Source: Gimesia alba
GTDB taxonomy: Bacteria > Planctomycetota > Planctomycetia > Planctomycetales > Planctomycetaceae
Assembly: GCF_007744675.1 (NCBI RefSeq)
Contig: NZ_CP036269.1
Location: 4,319,546 to 4,383,545, forward strand
Direction: 5' to 3'
Length of the DNA stretch: 64,000 bases
Positions within the stretch are counted from its first letter, which is position 1, and each line of letters opens with the position of its first letter. Positions 45,359-56,650 of this stretch are shown piece by piece. The position numbers and the translations under genes are program-made. A model generated the notes under the pieces. The model was given only the letters and a program-made list of their open reading frames with translations, was not told the DNA's origin and made no database searches.

Positions 45359-46531
45359 ATGATCACCTCGTATAAATTCCTGCTGGCGATTGTTTTTATG
45401 TTTAGTCTCTCATTTCCGACGCAATCGGCTTCGGCGGCAGACCAATTCTGGGTCTATGTCGGCACCTATACCCGTGGCAGCGACAGCCAGGGAATCTATC
45501 AACTGCGGATGGATGCCGAGACCGGTAAGCTGACTCATGTCAAAACAACGAAAAATGTGGATAACCCTTCGTTTCTCGCAATTCACCCCAACCAGAAAAC
45601 GCTGTTTGCCGTCAACGAAATCGGCGACTTTGAAGGCCAGAAAGCTGGTGCCGTCAGCTCCTTCTCCATTGATGCCAAAACGGGAGAATTAAAATTTCTC
45701 AACCAGCAATCCTCGAAAGGCGCCGCTCCCTGCCATCTTGTCGTTGATGCCACGGGAAACTATGTTCTGGTCGCCAATTACTCGGGCGGTAATATCTGCT
45801 CGCTCCCCATTCGCAAAAATGGAAAACTGAAACAAAGTGCGTCGTTTGTTCAACACACAGGCTCCAGCGTAAACCCGGCCCGACAGAAAGCACCACACGC
45901 CCATTCGATCAATCTTGATCAACAAAACCAACATGCGATTGTTGCTGACCTGGGAATTGATCAACTGCTGGTTTATCAATTTGACTCTGAGAATGGCTCG
46001 TTGAAACCAAATTCAAATCCGGGAATCAAACTCCCTCCCGGCGCAGGGCCGCGGCACTTCGCCTTTCATCCTACCGGAAAATGGGGTTATGTGATCAATG
46101 AATTGAATCGGACGATTACCGCCATGGATTACGACTCAAAAAATGGTTCCTTTCAGGAAATCCAGACGATCTCCACTGTTCCTGCAGGAACCCCTGCGAA
46201 AGGGAATTCAACCGCAGAAGTACAGGTACACCCTTCAGGTAAATTCCTGTATGGTTCAAATCGGGGCCCCAACACACTGGCAATGTACCGGATTGACGAA
46301 CAGACCGGCAAACTGACCTCCCTCGGTTTTCAACCGACCGGTGGTGCGATCCCGCGGAATTTCAAAATTGATCCAAGCGGAAAATTCTTACTGGCTGCAA
46401 ATCAGGAGACAAATAATATCGTCGTCTTCAAAATTAACCCAAAAACCGGAGTCCTCGAAGAAACAGGACATGAAATACAGGTTCCCAAACCAGTCTGTAT
46501 CAAATTCCTGCCTGTGCCATCTACACCTTAG
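45359..46531 (+). CDS. Secreted 6-phosphogluconolactonase-type (lactonase) propeller protein
   Basis: The 390-residue product has a signal peptide (FLLAIVFMFSLSFPTQSASAA) and the seven-bladed 'lactonase' propeller. The signature opening is FWVYVGTYTRGSDSQGIYQL, with ETGKLTHV, NPSFLAIHPNQKTLFAVNE, GAAPCHLVVDATGNYVLVANYSGG, GAGPRHFAFHPTGKWGYVINE and SGKFLYGSNRGPNTLAMYRI. Cytosolic members (Pgl) hydrolyse 6-phosphogluconolactone; exported planctomycete relatives are common and their substrates unknown, so the reaction is left open. It is divergent from the split-Rad50 operon with 189 bases between. Confidence 0.88.
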   Translation: MITSYKFLLAIVFMFSLSFPTQSASAADQFWVYVGTYTRGSDSQGIYQLRMDAETGKLTHVKTTKNVDNPSFLAIHPNQKTLFAVNEIGDFEGQKAGAVSSFSIDAKTGELKFLNQQSSKGAAPCHLVVDATGNYVLVANYSGGNICSLPIRKNGKLKQSASFVQHTGSSVNPARQKAPHAHSINLDQQNQHAIVADLGIDQLLVYQFDSENGSLKPNSNPGIKLPPGAGPRHFAFHPTGKWGYVINELNRTITAMDYDSKNGSFQEIQTISTVPAGTPAKGNSTAEVQVHPSGKFLYGSNRGPNTLAMYRIDEQTGKLTSLGFQPTGGAIPRNFKIDPSGKFLLAANQETNNIVVFKINPKTGVLEETGHEIQVPKPVCIKFLPVPSTP

Positions 46532-46664
46532 GACCGAAGCAGCCTATAATTACGACAGTACCATCGGGAATTGATACTTGCCATCATATGGGAGCGCCCC
46601 AGTCAAGCTAGCACATCACGAGATGGCCAATCATTTCAGACTTCTAAGCAGAGTACTCAAATCG

Positions 46665-47324
46665 ATGTGGGTTAAAATTTGCGGGATCCAGGATCCTGAT
46701 ACCGCTGTCATGGTCGCCGATCTGGGTGCATCCGCGCTGGGTCTGAATTTTTATGCGCCCTCACCCCGCTCGATTGAAGTCTCTCAAGCCCTTAAGATCA
46801 AAGCAGCAGTGTCTGACCGGGAAATCGCACTGGTCGGGCTGTTTGTCAAGCATTCTCTGACCGAGGTGAAATCGGTCTGTGAAGATCTCGCTTTAAAAAT
46901 CATCCAACTGCACGGCGATGAACCTCCCGAGTTTTTAGCCGAATTAGCGCAATCGTTTCCAGAACTCAAAATCATACGTGCGTTTCGTGCCAAGGGGCCG
47001 GATCTGTCTACCCTGGCAAATTTCCTGACCGAATGTGACCAGTGTGGAAAACGCCCGGATTATGTGCTGATCGACGCTTATTCACCCCAAGCCTATGGGG
47101 GGACAGGACATGTTGCCCCTTGGGAGATGATCCACGACCAGTACCAAGAACAAGAATGGCCTCCACTGATACTTGCTGGAGGATTGACCCCTCAAAATGT
47201 GGCTGAGGCGATTCTAACCGTGAAACCATTTGGCGTCGATACCGCCAGCGGAGTGGAGGACGCACCAGGCATCAAAAATCAAGATATGGTCAAAGAGTTT
47301 CTGATTGAAGCAGAAAAAGCATGA
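46665..47324 (+). CDS. trpF: Phosphoribosylanthranilate isomerase
   Basis: About 219 residues from the ATG at 46665, the usual length; upstream in-frame starts at 46578 and 46623 would add residues unlike the family. The (beta/alpha)8 barrel motifs are VKICGIQDPD (catalytic Cys), GLNFYAPSPRSI, LVGLFVKHS, IQLHGDEPPEFL, VLIDAYSPQAYGGTGH (catalytic Asp) and LILAGGLTPQNV with GVDTASGVEDAPGIKN. It catalyses the Amadori step of tryptophan synthesis. Other trp genes are not adjacent. Confidence 0.95.
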   Translation: MWVKICGIQDPDTAVMVADLGASALGLNFYAPSPRSIEVSQALKIKAAVSDREIALVGLFVKHSLTEVKSVCEDLALKIIQLHGDEPPEFLAELAQSFPELKIIRAFRAKGPDLSTLANFLTECDQCGKRPDYVLIDAYSPQAYGGTGHVAPWEMIHDQYQEQEWPPLILAGGLTPQNVAEAILTVKPFGVDTASGVEDAPGIKNQDMVKEFLIEAEKA

Positions 47325-47530
47325 TATAATTTCGCTAAAGCTGATATAATAGCGCAGTGCAAGACAGAGAAAGATGAAGAATCAGGACAGTTTTATATAA
47401 CTGCCTTGAGAATCAATGAATAGGGTCATACCATATACCGAAGACAGGAATGTCTGAAGGTGTGACGATGAGTCGCTAGCAAACTACAGGAGAAGTGAGA
47501 AACAAGCCGTTTCTCCAGGGAATAAAAACT

Positions 47531-47965
47531 ATGTCAACCGATTATAAAATCTTATTGATCGAAGATGACCGCGAGATTTCCAGCACACTGAGTGGTGTCA
47601 TCAAATCGGCGGGATACAATATCATTGTGGCTCCCAACGGTCTCGAAGGGCAGAAACTCGCCCAGTCTGAGAACCCTGATCTGGTAATTACCGATATGAT
47701 GATGCCCAAAATGGGGGGCTTTCCCGTGCTGGAAAGTTTGAAATCACTGCCTTCTCCGCCGAAGGTCATTATGATTACCGCCAACGAAGGAGGTCGGCAC
47801 AAAGCATACGCGGAAATGCTGGGAGTCGATGACTACCTGAGAAAACCATTTGCGATGGATATTTTTCTGGAAGCCATCGCACGTGTCTTAGCTAAAGACA
47901 AGAACAGCGATGAAGCAGAGAAACCTGCCAAGGGTCCCATTACCCGCTCACGTAAAAAGTCCTGA
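47531..47965 (+). CDS. Single-domain response regulator (CheY-like)
   Basis: 144 residues from the ATG at 47531, preceded by AGGGA at nine bases. It has one receiver domain: the acidic pair D12-D13 (IEDD), the phosphoacceptor Asp55 in [12 protein letters not shown], Thr83 in MITAN and Lys105 in YLRKPF. After the receiver comes only a basic Ser/Arg/Lys tail of about 20 residues, with no output domain. It probably passes a phosphoryl signal to another protein. No histidine kinase is nearby. The 206-base leader upstream carries two copies of GATATAAT near 47325-47350. Confidence 0.9.
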   Translation: MSTDYKILLIEDDREISSTLSGVIKSAGYNIIVAPNGLEGQKLAQSENPDLVITDMMMPKMGGFPVLESLKSLPSPPKVIMITANEGGRHKAYAEMLGVDDYLRKPFAMDIFLEAIARVLAKDKNSDEAEKPAKGPITRSRKKS

Positions 47966-47979
47966 ACCCTACCCGCTTT

Positions 47980-48474
47980 TCAGGCACTGGCCACGAAAGC
48001 CACATAGTACCAGTACAATCCTGTCAATGATGTCAGCGTAATATCAATCGTGGAGATCCAGCCCAGTTTTTTATGCAGGCTGCTATGCGCGCAGGGTGCG
48101 GGGGGATTCGGAATTCGCTTCAGTGCCAGAAACAGAGTCGTCGCCCAGAAAATTGGGGTCGTAATGGCAAAGACCAAGTGGACATAGAGTACATTTTTGA
48201 CGTAACCGAACTGCTCTGGCGTCAGTGGTGTTTCGCGCTGGTTGACAATATTCTGCCATCCCCCATGCATGATCTGCACATCAATTTCAAACGCAGATAC
48301 CGCCACCAGCAAAACCGCCCCTAGCAATATCTGCAGTTTTTTATGTAGTGCAAAGTTGCGTTTGATTTTGACGGTAAACAGGCTTAACAACAATAAAGGC
48401 ACGATCAATATGAGTGCTGAAACGACGAAATCCAACATAAATGTTGAGCGATAGCCTAAGAATCCGTGCTCCAT
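47980..48474 (-). CDS. DUF420-like four-helix membrane protein
   Basis: A 164-residue protein with four predicted membrane segments (FVVSALILIVPLLLLSLF, LQILLGAVLLVAVSAFE, LYVHLVFAITTPIFWATTLFL, DITLTSLTGLYWYYVAFVA). The repeated HKKL motifs and a His before the third helix give the pattern of DUF420 (CtaM-like) proteins linked to haem-copper oxidase assembly in other bacteria. The assignment rests on pattern, and no oxidase gene is present. It converges with the response regulator, 14 bases between stops. Confidence 0.6.
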   Translation of the reverse strand: MEHGFLGYRSTFMLDFVVSALILIVPLLLLSLFTVKIKRNFALHKKLQILLGAVLLVAVSAFEIDVQIMHGGWQNIVNQRETPLTPEQFGYVKNVLYVHLVFAITTPIFWATTLFLALKRIPNPPAPCAHSSLHKKLGWISTIDITLTSLTGLYWYYVAFVASA

Positions 48475-48720
48475 CGGAGAATCCTGTCATAATTGGGGGT
48501 TGGTTTCTAACCTGTTGATGCCGAACAATATCAGAACATTCAAACCTCTCCAAGATCAGCCTGTCCATAGTCCGATTTCCGTGACGAAAAAGATTACTTA
48601 AGCGAAACATCCAGTTTTGGTTGTCCTCCGCTTGAAGTCGCAGACGAACTGTTGATAAATTGAGTCTGTGGAAGCGTTATTAAAGTGAGCCGTTCATCAG
48701 GAAACACAGGAGGTGTTCAC

Positions 48721-49476
48721 GTGCAAGTGTGCGGCGTGATTCCCGCGAGACTGCAATCATCTCGTCTCCCCAGAAAATTATTACTGAATCAGACCGGAAA
48801 GTCTTTGATTCAGCATACCTGGGAGGCAGCATCAAGTTCTGAAAAATTAGACCGCTTGATCGTAGCCACCGACAGTCTGGAGATTTTGGAAGCCGTTCAT
48901 GGATTTGGAGGGAAAGCCTTCCTGACAGGTGAGCACCCCAGCGGCACTGATCGGATTGCAGAAGTCGCTGTCAAAGAACTCTTTGATGCCGAAATTCTGG
49001 TCAACATTCAGGGAGATGAGCCGGAAATCTCCCCTCAGTTTATTGACCAGCTAATCGAGCTTTTGCTCCAGACTCCAGAAGCTGACATGGCAACGTTAGC
49101 GACCCCCATACGGGATGTTCAACAATTACAGGATTCATCCTGTACGAAAGTCGTCTGTCGTACGGATGGATCTGCGATGTACTTCAGCCGCCTGCCGATT
49201 CCTTTCACCAGAGATATAGAGCCGGCAACTCTGTTACCCGACCAGAGTCCCTGGTTATTACATTTAGGTATCTATGCGTACCGTAGACCGTTTTTGCTGG
49301 ATTTAACGAAAATTCCTCCCACGCCAATGGAACAGCTGGAAAAATTAGAACAACTACGTGCTCTGGAGACAGGTGCCACCATTCAAGTCGCTCAAGTTGC
49401 ACATCCTTCTGTAGGGATTGATACTCCGGAGGATTACGCTCAGTTTGTAACACGTTATAATCAAGAAAATTCATAG
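48721..49476 (+). CDS. kdsB: 3-deoxy-manno-octulosonate cytidylyltransferase (CMP-KDO synthetase)
   Basis: The start is GTG 48721: AGGAGG lies seven bases before it, the best ribosome-binding site in the region. A GTG at 48685 would add 12 residues. The 251-residue product has the nucleotidyltransferase motif VIPARLQSSRLPRKLL, the ATDSLEI and GEHPSGTDRIAEV segments, VNIQGDEPEISP and GIDTPEDYAQF, all typical of KdsB. It makes CMP-KDO for lipopolysaccharide core synthesis, supporting an LPS-containing outer membrane. The CTP synthase gene follows 135 bases later. Confidence 0.95.
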   Translation: MQVCGVIPARLQSSRLPRKLLLNQTGKSLIQHTWEAASSSEKLDRLIVATDSLEILEAVHGFGGKAFLTGEHPSGTDRIAEVAVKELFDAEILVNIQGDEPEISPQFIDQLIELLLQTPEADMATLATPIRDVQQLQDSSCTKVVCRTDGSAMYFSRLPIPFTRDIEPATLLPDQSPWLLHLGIYAYRRPFLLDLTKIPPTPMEQLEKLEQLRALETGATIQVAQVAHPSVGIDTPEDYAQFVTRYNQENS

Positions 49477-49596
49477 CCAACAAACGGTGACATTGGATAA
49501 AATAGATCACCGTACCGTTGGAGATAATAAACTCCTTGAAATGCGGTATCTGACCTGCATCGCACCAGAATCAATACAAGTAATATCTCGACTTAA

Positions 49597-51246
<1,650 letters not shown>

Positions 51247-51305
51247 CGAGTGATGGACTCCGATGTCTGTGCTGGAACGCACCAGGAAAATGGAAACATT
51301 CCCCA

Positions 51306-52235
51306 ATGAGTTCCAAAGAAACTGCAACTGGCTTGAATTTATCCGGTTTGCTGAATCTCCATAAGCCGCCTGAAATCACGTCGCGCCAGGTAGTAAATCA
51401 GATCCAGAAACGGATCAAACCAGTGAAAGTCGGACACGCTGGCACACTGGATCCTCTGGCGACAGGCGTATTGGTGGTCTGCCTGGGATCAGCGACGCGG
51501 CTGATTCGTTTTGTGCAGGATCAGCCGAAAGAATATATCGGCGAATTCATCCTGGGGAAACGAAGCGATACGGATGATCTCTCAGGAAATGTGATTGATA
51601 CCCCGGGCTGCCCCACGATCACACGAACGCAATTAGAAAGCTGTCTACCAGACTTTCAGGGACAAATTGAACAGGTACCACCACAATATTCGGCGGTCCA
51701 CATCGGCGGACGGCGAGCCTATGACTTGGCGCGCCAGGGAAAAGAGTTTGAAATTCAGCCACGGATGGTGGAAGTCTACGAAATCGAATTAACGGTGTTT
51801 CAGTTCCCGTTGTTTCAACTGCGGATTGTCTGCGGATCAGGGACCTATATTCGCTCTATCGGTCGTGATCTGGGAGAACAATTAGGTACGGGCGCAACGA
51901 TGTCTTCACTGGTTCGCACACGGATTGGCCAGTTCAGCCTGGACAACGCAATGCAGCTGGATGAAGAACTTTCGCTGGAATCGATTTCCCGGCATCTGCA
52001 GCCCGCAGCATTAGCCGTCACAAATCTTCCACAGTATCAATGCAATGCACAGGAACTCCAGTTTCTCAGCCAGGGACGCAAGCTCAAATGTAATCCCGAG
52101 CAGTTTCCTGACACTAATCAGATCACAGAGATTGCGGTCATGACGCAGGAAGGCGCACTCGCTGCCATCGCTGAATGGGATCAATCGATCCACCAACTGT
52201 CACCGAGACAGGTCTATTATCAACCATCGAAATAA
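51306..52235 (+). CDS. truB: tRNA pseudouridine-55 synthase
   Basis: A 309-residue enzyme. The catalytic motif is VGHAGTLDPLATGVLVV, with the nucleophilic Asp in GTLDP. GLLNLHKPPEITSRQVV opens the domain, and YSAVHIGGRRAYDLARQGKEFE, LRIVCGSGTYIRSIGRDLG and LVRTRIGQFSLDNAM follow. The C-terminal domain is shorter than the PUA domain of some members. It isomerises U55 in the T-loop of tRNAs. It follows pyrG closely (59 bases) and precedes the Maf gene (52 bases), probably one operon. Confidence 0.96.
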   Translation: MSSKETATGLNLSGLLNLHKPPEITSRQVVNQIQKRIKPVKVGHAGTLDPLATGVLVVCLGSATRLIRFVQDQPKEYIGEFILGKRSDTDDLSGNVIDTPGCPTITRTQLESCLPDFQGQIEQVPPQYSAVHIGGRRAYDLARQGKEFEIQPRMVEVYEIELTVFQFPLFQLRIVCGSGTYIRSIGRDLGEQLGTGATMSSLVRTRIGQFSLDNAMQLDEELSLESISRHLQPAALAVTNLPQYQCNAQELQFLSQGRKLKCNPEQFPDTNQITEIAVMTQEGALAAIAEWDQSIHQLSPRQVYYQPSK

Positions 52236-52287
52236 CCGGTTTAGCAACCACAAAGTCTGGTGAGTCAATCCGCCGACGGAGTCACCC

Positions 52288-52863
52288 ATGAAACTCATCC
52301 TGGCCAGCACATCATCCTATCGCGCCGAACAATTGAAACGGCTGGGACTTGATTTCGAAACACGCGACCCACAAGTCGACGAAGCCCTGTTCAAGCAGGC
52401 GGGCTTCACTCCCGAGACACTTGCCGAGGTACTGGCTCTGGAAAAAGCCAAACAGGTCGCTGGGCAAAACCCCGAGACAATCGTGATTGGGGGTGACCAG
52501 TTGGTCTCGTTTGAAAATACCATCCTGGGAAAACCAGGCTCGGAACAGGCCGCCATTGATCAGTTAATGGCAATGCAAGGGAAGTCCCATACACTGATTA
52601 CGGCCATCGCTGTCATTGGACCTGACTTCCTTGAAACTCATATCAATCAGACCACTCTGAAAATGCGGCAACTGGATCAAGACGCCATTAAACGGTACGT
52701 CCAATTTGACCAGCCCCTTGACTGTGCAGGAGCCTACAAACTGGAAAGCCAGGGAATCGCACTGTTTGTAGAGATCCAGTCAACAGATCATTCCGCGATT
52801 ACCGGCATTCCTCTGATTGCCTTGACCACACTCTTGATCAAAGCGGGAGTGACTCTCCCTTGA
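52288..52863 (+). CDS. Maf-family nucleotide pyrophosphatase
   Basis: A 191-residue protein with the Maf signature LILASTSSYRAEQLKRLGL at the N-terminus. ETIVIGGDQLVSFENTILGKP holds the conserved Asp, followed by GKSHTLITAIAVI and CAGAYKLESQGI. Maf proteins hydrolyse non-canonical or modified NTPs to monophosphates and are linked to septum formation in some bacteria. The subclass (dTTP- or m7G-type) cannot be fixed by eye. A terminator follows the gene. Confidence 0.93.
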   Translation: MKLILASTSSYRAEQLKRLGLDFETRDPQVDEALFKQAGFTPETLAEVLALEKAKQVAGQNPETIVIGGDQLVSFENTILGKPGSEQAAIDQLMAMQGKSHTLITAIAVIGPDFLETHINQTTLKMRQLDQDAIKRYVQFDQPLDCAGAYKLESQGIALFVEIQSTDHSAITGIPLIALTTLLIKAGVTLP

Positions 52864-52891
52864 TTTCTCGATTCGACTTCCTTAATAACAC

Positions 52892-52923
52892 AAAGCCTGC
52901 AGAAGTTTCCTCCTGCAGGCTTT
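52892..52923. terminator. Bidirectional hairpin terminator
   Basis: AAAGCCTGCAG and CTGCAGGCTTT pair in an 11-base perfect stem with a 10-base loop, between the convergent Maf and ECF sigma genes. Confidence 0.88.
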
Positions 52924-52949
52924 GCTGATTCAACAAAAACAAATTTTAC

Positions 52950-53501
52950 TCAGACGGACTGCAAGTCCAGCAGAGCTTCCCGCAGACGGTTTCGTGCGGT
53001 ATGCAGTCGACGCTTGATCGTACCAATAGGACGATCAAATTCGTGACTCATTTCTTTCAAAGACTGTCCTTTGAAATAAAATGAGATCAACGTTTCACGG
53101 TCGACTTCGCCCAGCTGTTCCAGACCACCGCGTAATTCAGTTGCCCGTTCACTTTCCAGCATTTTGTCCAAAGGACTTTCTGGATCATCGTCCAGGACGA
53201 TGAAAGTATCAGGGCTCTGAATGCACTCGTTAGGCCGACGAACAGCTCGATTGATCGACATCCGAACTGCAATCTGACGCAACCACCCACCGAATCGCTC
53301 TGGAGCGTTCAGCTGAGACAGTTTACGCATTGCCTGAATGAAAACATCCTGCGTGACTTCACTGGCCTCAGCGTGATTTCGCAATCGCTTCATCACGATT
53401 GCAAAGACCGTCGATTCGAATTGAACAACAAGTGAACCAAATGCGTCCCGGTCTCCGTTCTGAGCGGCAGTAACTAATAGAATTAAGTGCTGATCTTCCA
53501 T
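52950..53501 (-). CDS. ECF RNA polymerase sigma factor
   Basis: A 183-residue protein with sigma region 2 (FESTVFAIVMKRLRNHAEASEVTQDVFIQAMRKL, then FGGWLRQIAVRMSINRAVRR) and region 4 (RETLISFYFKGQSLKEMSHEF and GTIKRRLHTARNRLREAL). It differs from the kinase-linked sigma at 3.2-3.8 kb and belongs to the RpoE-like ECF type. No typical anti-sigma gene lies downstream. The small protein at 53770-54060 lies upstream on the same strand, 268 bases away. Confidence 0.92.
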   Translation of the reverse strand: MEDQHLILLVTAAQNGDRDAFGSLVVQFESTVFAIVMKRLRNHAEASEVTQDVFIQAMRKLSQLNAPERFGGWLRQIAVRMSINRAVRRPNECIQSPDTFIVLDDDPESPLDKMLESERATELRGGLEQLGEVDRETLISFYFKGQSLKEMSHEFDRPIGTIKRRLHTARNRLREALLDLQSV

Positions 53502-53769
53502 TGTAATTTCTCTTCTCTGTCCTTGTTTAAGGACTCTGGTTCATAGATGTTCAAAGTGGTTGCTCTAATCACATTCGAATTGAGAACCGAACAACATACG
53601 AGTCAGCCGTGAGACCAGAGAAAGAGTGTGACTCTTCCAGCCAGAAATTCAGGTGCCCTACGTAAGGTTCTCGCCATCAAACATGGCAGTGTCAGCTAAA
53701 ACCTGATGGGTTCTAACCAACCACTTTGAGTAAACGATTTTCTGCTAAAAAGCAGGGAAAAGGGACTGC

Positions 53770-54060
53770 TTACGAAGCAGTTCCGGTCACAGTGGTCCTG
53801 GGTCCCGTTATCTGCATATCTCTTTGATATTGCAGATGCATCGATGGTTGATGTTGGCAACAACAATGCCAACTCATCGAGGGGGTCCCCGGCATACCAC
53901 CGGATTCCGACAATCGTTCTCCATATAGAGGGTCTAACGAATCGAAACGGAGGGCTGCACGGACGACATCGATGGCTTTCACGACAGCTGCTGTTTTCAC
54001 AAACGCGCTATTGTTAATTGCTTTGACGACGAAACGACGATTCTGTTTAGAAAAAATCAT
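53770..54060 (-). CDS. Small protein with very strong ribosome-binding site
   Basis: A 96-residue ORF whose ATG follows AGGAGGTG with seven-base spacing, near the ideal signal. That makes it likely to be translated despite no recognised family. The N-terminal half is basic and helical (NRRFVVKAINNSAFVKTAAVVKAIDVVRAAL). The C-terminal half is Ser/Gly/Pro/Gln-rich with a CCC triplet (SWHCCCQHQ). It has no membrane segment or signal peptide. The ECF sigma gene follows on the same strand after 268 bases; a link is possible. It does not resemble known anti-sigma factors. Confidence 0.62.
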   Translation of the reverse strand: MIFSKQNRRFVVKAINNSAFVKTAAVVKAIDVVRAALRFDSLDPLYGERLSESGGMPGTPSMSWHCCCQHQPSMHLQYQRDMQITGPRTTVTGTAS

Positions 54061-54436
54061 CAGTGCACCTCCTGCGTTAAACCGCAGAGAAAGAGACTAA
54101 AAAAGAGAGGGCTAAAGCCTCATAAGTAAAAAACGGATTCAATCCGCTCACAAAATAAATCAGTAGAGATTCTCTGATTGATAGTCAAGAACCTCTCTAC
54201 ACCAACTAGACATCCACAGTCTGTCTTTGGTTCGCGTATTTTTGACAGTTTTCGGTAAAATATTGATTATTTCAAGAGAGGTTTTGTGAAATCGCTACAG
54301 ATTCTCGCTGAATCACGCGCCCCCCAGAAGAAACCAACAACGGTAAGTCTTTTCGTAAATACTACTTAAAAGAAACGGCTTGCCAGATAATTAATCGTAA
54401 CATATTTTCAGTTATTTTCCGGCGTGGGATGCGATT
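54061..54436 (-). promoter_or_regulatory. Intergenic region with a candidate minus-strand promoter
   Basis: 376 bases between the small ORF and the next gene. On the minus strand TTGACT (54183-54188) and TACTGA (54160-54165) are 17 bases apart, a fair sigma-70-type pair that would give a leader of about 90 bases for the small protein. Confidence 0.35.
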
Positions 54437-56167
54437 TTACTTTTTTTGAGTCGAGAGAATCGTAAAGACCTTGAATCCACTTTTCATATTTTGGACGGGG
54501 ATATAAGTTTTGGTCGTTAAAGTCTGCTTACCGGTAGACAAACTGAAGGTCAAATAGGAAGTCGAAATCCCTTGTTTTTTAATCAGCCCTGCCGAAAACG
54601 GCCCCTCTTTCTGCTGGCTTTCCGCCAAAATATTGTAGATCTTCAAGACCGTTGTCGGTACATCAATCAGTGCCAGAAGATTTGCCTTACTCAGCCCCTC
54701 CTCTCGTGCCGCTTCAAATGCGGGCTGATTTTGTGCAAGCTGTTTTGAATTGTCAGGAGCATCCAAGGCTTCCAGAAATTTCTTCATGGAAGCAGTCGCT
54801 CCCATCGCCTGCAGTACCTTTCCTTCGGGATACGCCATTCGATTGGTAATCCCCGAAGGACCATATAGCACTTCGAGCATGCGTTTTTGAATCTGCAGGG
54901 GATCGGATTCCGGGTTGATCTCTTGTTTGATCACCGTTAGATCAACTGTGACATCCCCAATCTTTTCTGCATCGGGTGTCATCGTCACTTGTTGCTGCAT
55001 TCCTGGCAAAGAAATATTTTTCATCAACGACATCATCTGTCGTGTATATTTCCGCATTTCTTCAGAAGGACTCACTTCAGAAATCGTATAGGCATTCAAA
55101 ACGCCTTCCGAGAGTTTGCCTAATTCAAATGAAAAATAATAACTGCCAAATTTCAAGCTGCGAATCTCTTTGACAATCGATTCGAATTGCGCTTTGGCTT
55201 CGGCATTCTGTTCTGTCTCGTCAAACATCTGGGCCGTAAAATTCATGCCCCAGGTAATCAACGCATCGGTATTCCCCGCACCCGCAAAATAGGTTAGTTG
55301 GTTTGCAGGAAATTTTCCAAGTTGTGCAAACCCCTGAGGTTGATTTGCCTGAAATAATAGATCCGTCACCGAATTTGCTTTGACTTCAAACAGGCTTTCG
55401 ACACCAAGACCAGCAGGAGTCACTTTGACTGCCGTGGTATAACTTTGAGAGTCCTGAACTGCCTGCAGCGCGCCTTTGGCTACTGCAGAATACATCGCCA
55501 TCATCGGTTTCACATTCACACCAGGCGCTGTGTTAACCGTTGCAGAAAGTTGATTCAACGTCTGATCGATTTTCTGTCCTGCGAGCACAAGTTGTGGCTG
55601 GTAGACTTGGACCAGTTTTTTTGAATTCACGTAAACTGATAAATCGCCATCAGCAAAGAGATCTCGCGAAGATGCAGTCATTTGAGAAGAAAAATTCTTC
55701 TCACGACTCTTTAACAGAGTTCCAGCCTGGTCAACCAACTTCTGGTCTTCACTATAAACAATCCATTTCTCATGAACGGCACTGTGATAGCCTTCCCCAA
55801 GTGCTTCCTGAACGGCTTTCTGATCGCTTACAGGGATCACATAGAGCAAGCCTGGTTGGTTTGCCTGACTTAGATACACACCCACATACAGATCGCGAGA
55901 CGTATCAACACCGGCCAAGGCGGGATTCGAAATCGAACGCCCCAGAAACGTACGCAAGCTCCCCGATAAAACACCGCTCAGTGTCTCATCTACCTGATTC
56001 AATAAGCCCGTAATATTCTGCTGTGTGAGCTTGGGCTGCTTAAGCCGAATGACAATACCGGCATCAGAGGATATCGCAGATTCGGGGTTCGTGGCTGCCG
56101 ATGCAAAAGCAATCGGAAAAAAAAGCAAAACAGACGTCAGAAAAGGCTTCCAGTTAACAAACATCAA
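54437..56167 (-). CDS. Secreted protein of unknown function
   Basis: A 576-residue protein with a signal peptide (FLTSVLLFFPIAFASAATN). The rest is mixed alpha/beta: an early segment ISSDAGIVIRLKQPKLTQQNITGLLNQVDE, then LYVGVYLSQANQPGLLYVIPVSD and later YFAGAGNTDALITWG. The opening resembles DUF3352-type planctomycete secreted proteins with 'VxRxK' and repeated phage-like lattices, but I cannot name the family with confidence. No catalytic motif is seen. The gene stands alone, convergent with nothing, between two long gaps. Confidence 0.7.
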   Translation of the reverse strand: MMFVNWKPFLTSVLLFFPIAFASAATNPESAISSDAGIVIRLKQPKLTQQNITGLLNQVDETLSGVLSGSLRTFLGRSISNPALAGVDTSRDLYVGVYLSQANQPGLLYVIPVSDQKAVQEALGEGYHSAVHEKWIVYSEDQKLVDQAGTLLKSREKNFSSQMTASSRDLFADGDLSVYVNSKKLVQVYQPQLVLAGQKIDQTLNQLSATVNTAPGVNVKPMMAMYSAVAKGALQAVQDSQSYTTAVKVTPAGLGVESLFEVKANSVTDLLFQANQPQGFAQLGKFPANQLTYFAGAGNTDALITWGMNFTAQMFDETEQNAEAKAQFESIVKEIRSLKFGSYYFSFELGKLSEGVLNAYTISEVSPSEEMRKYTRQMMSLMKNISLPGMQQQVTMTPDAEKIGDVTVDLTVIKQEINPESDPLQIQKRMLEVLYGPSGITNRMAYPEGKVLQAMGATASMKKFLEALDAPDNSKQLAQNQPAFEAAREEGLSKANLLALIDVPTTVLKIYNILAESQQKEGPFSAGLIKKQGISTSYLTFSLSTGKQTLTTKTYIPVQNMKSGFKVFTILSTQKK

Positions 56168-56650
56168 TCAACACTCCATTTATTCAAATTTATATGGCCC
56201 GTAATTTGAGTCTCCATTATATACCGTGTTGAATGCCGAGAGGACTCTTTGCCACTGATAAAGTCTGACATTTTTAAACCTTTCACAGTGAACGAGTTAA
56301 GAACTATCCCTGCATAATCCCCAACAAAATACAGGCTGTTCTCTACACTTGAATTGTGAAGATGGGAGCCCTGGCCGCTTTAGCCAGTGTTTTTCGATTA
56401 CTGAGTCGATACCAAATAAATCAGTTACACCTAACATGCCACGCATGACTCCCCCAAGGCATAGCAAAATCAGAATCCAGACTTGTGACAGAATTTGTTC
56501 TATACCGATGAGAAAAGAGTAAAGTAAGTTCTCGACTGCGAAAATCTGCATCTTCCCACCGATCTTGACTGGGGAACCGCAATGTAGTTTTCGCATTACT
56601 CTTTAAAATTTAACGACAAAGATCTCGTTGAAGGATCATACAGAGCATCA
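56168..56650. other. Divergent intergenic region, no gene seen
   Basis: 483 bases between two divergent genes. A 99-codon ORF (56297-56596 minus) has one hydrophobic stretch but no good ribosome-binding site or family features, so it is not called. Promoters for both neighbours must lie here. Confidence 0.45.

Noticed and set aside
56297..56596. 99-codon minus-strand ORF with one hydrophobic stretch
   Set aside because: No ribosome-binding site, no family features; it lies in the promoter region of two divergent genes.
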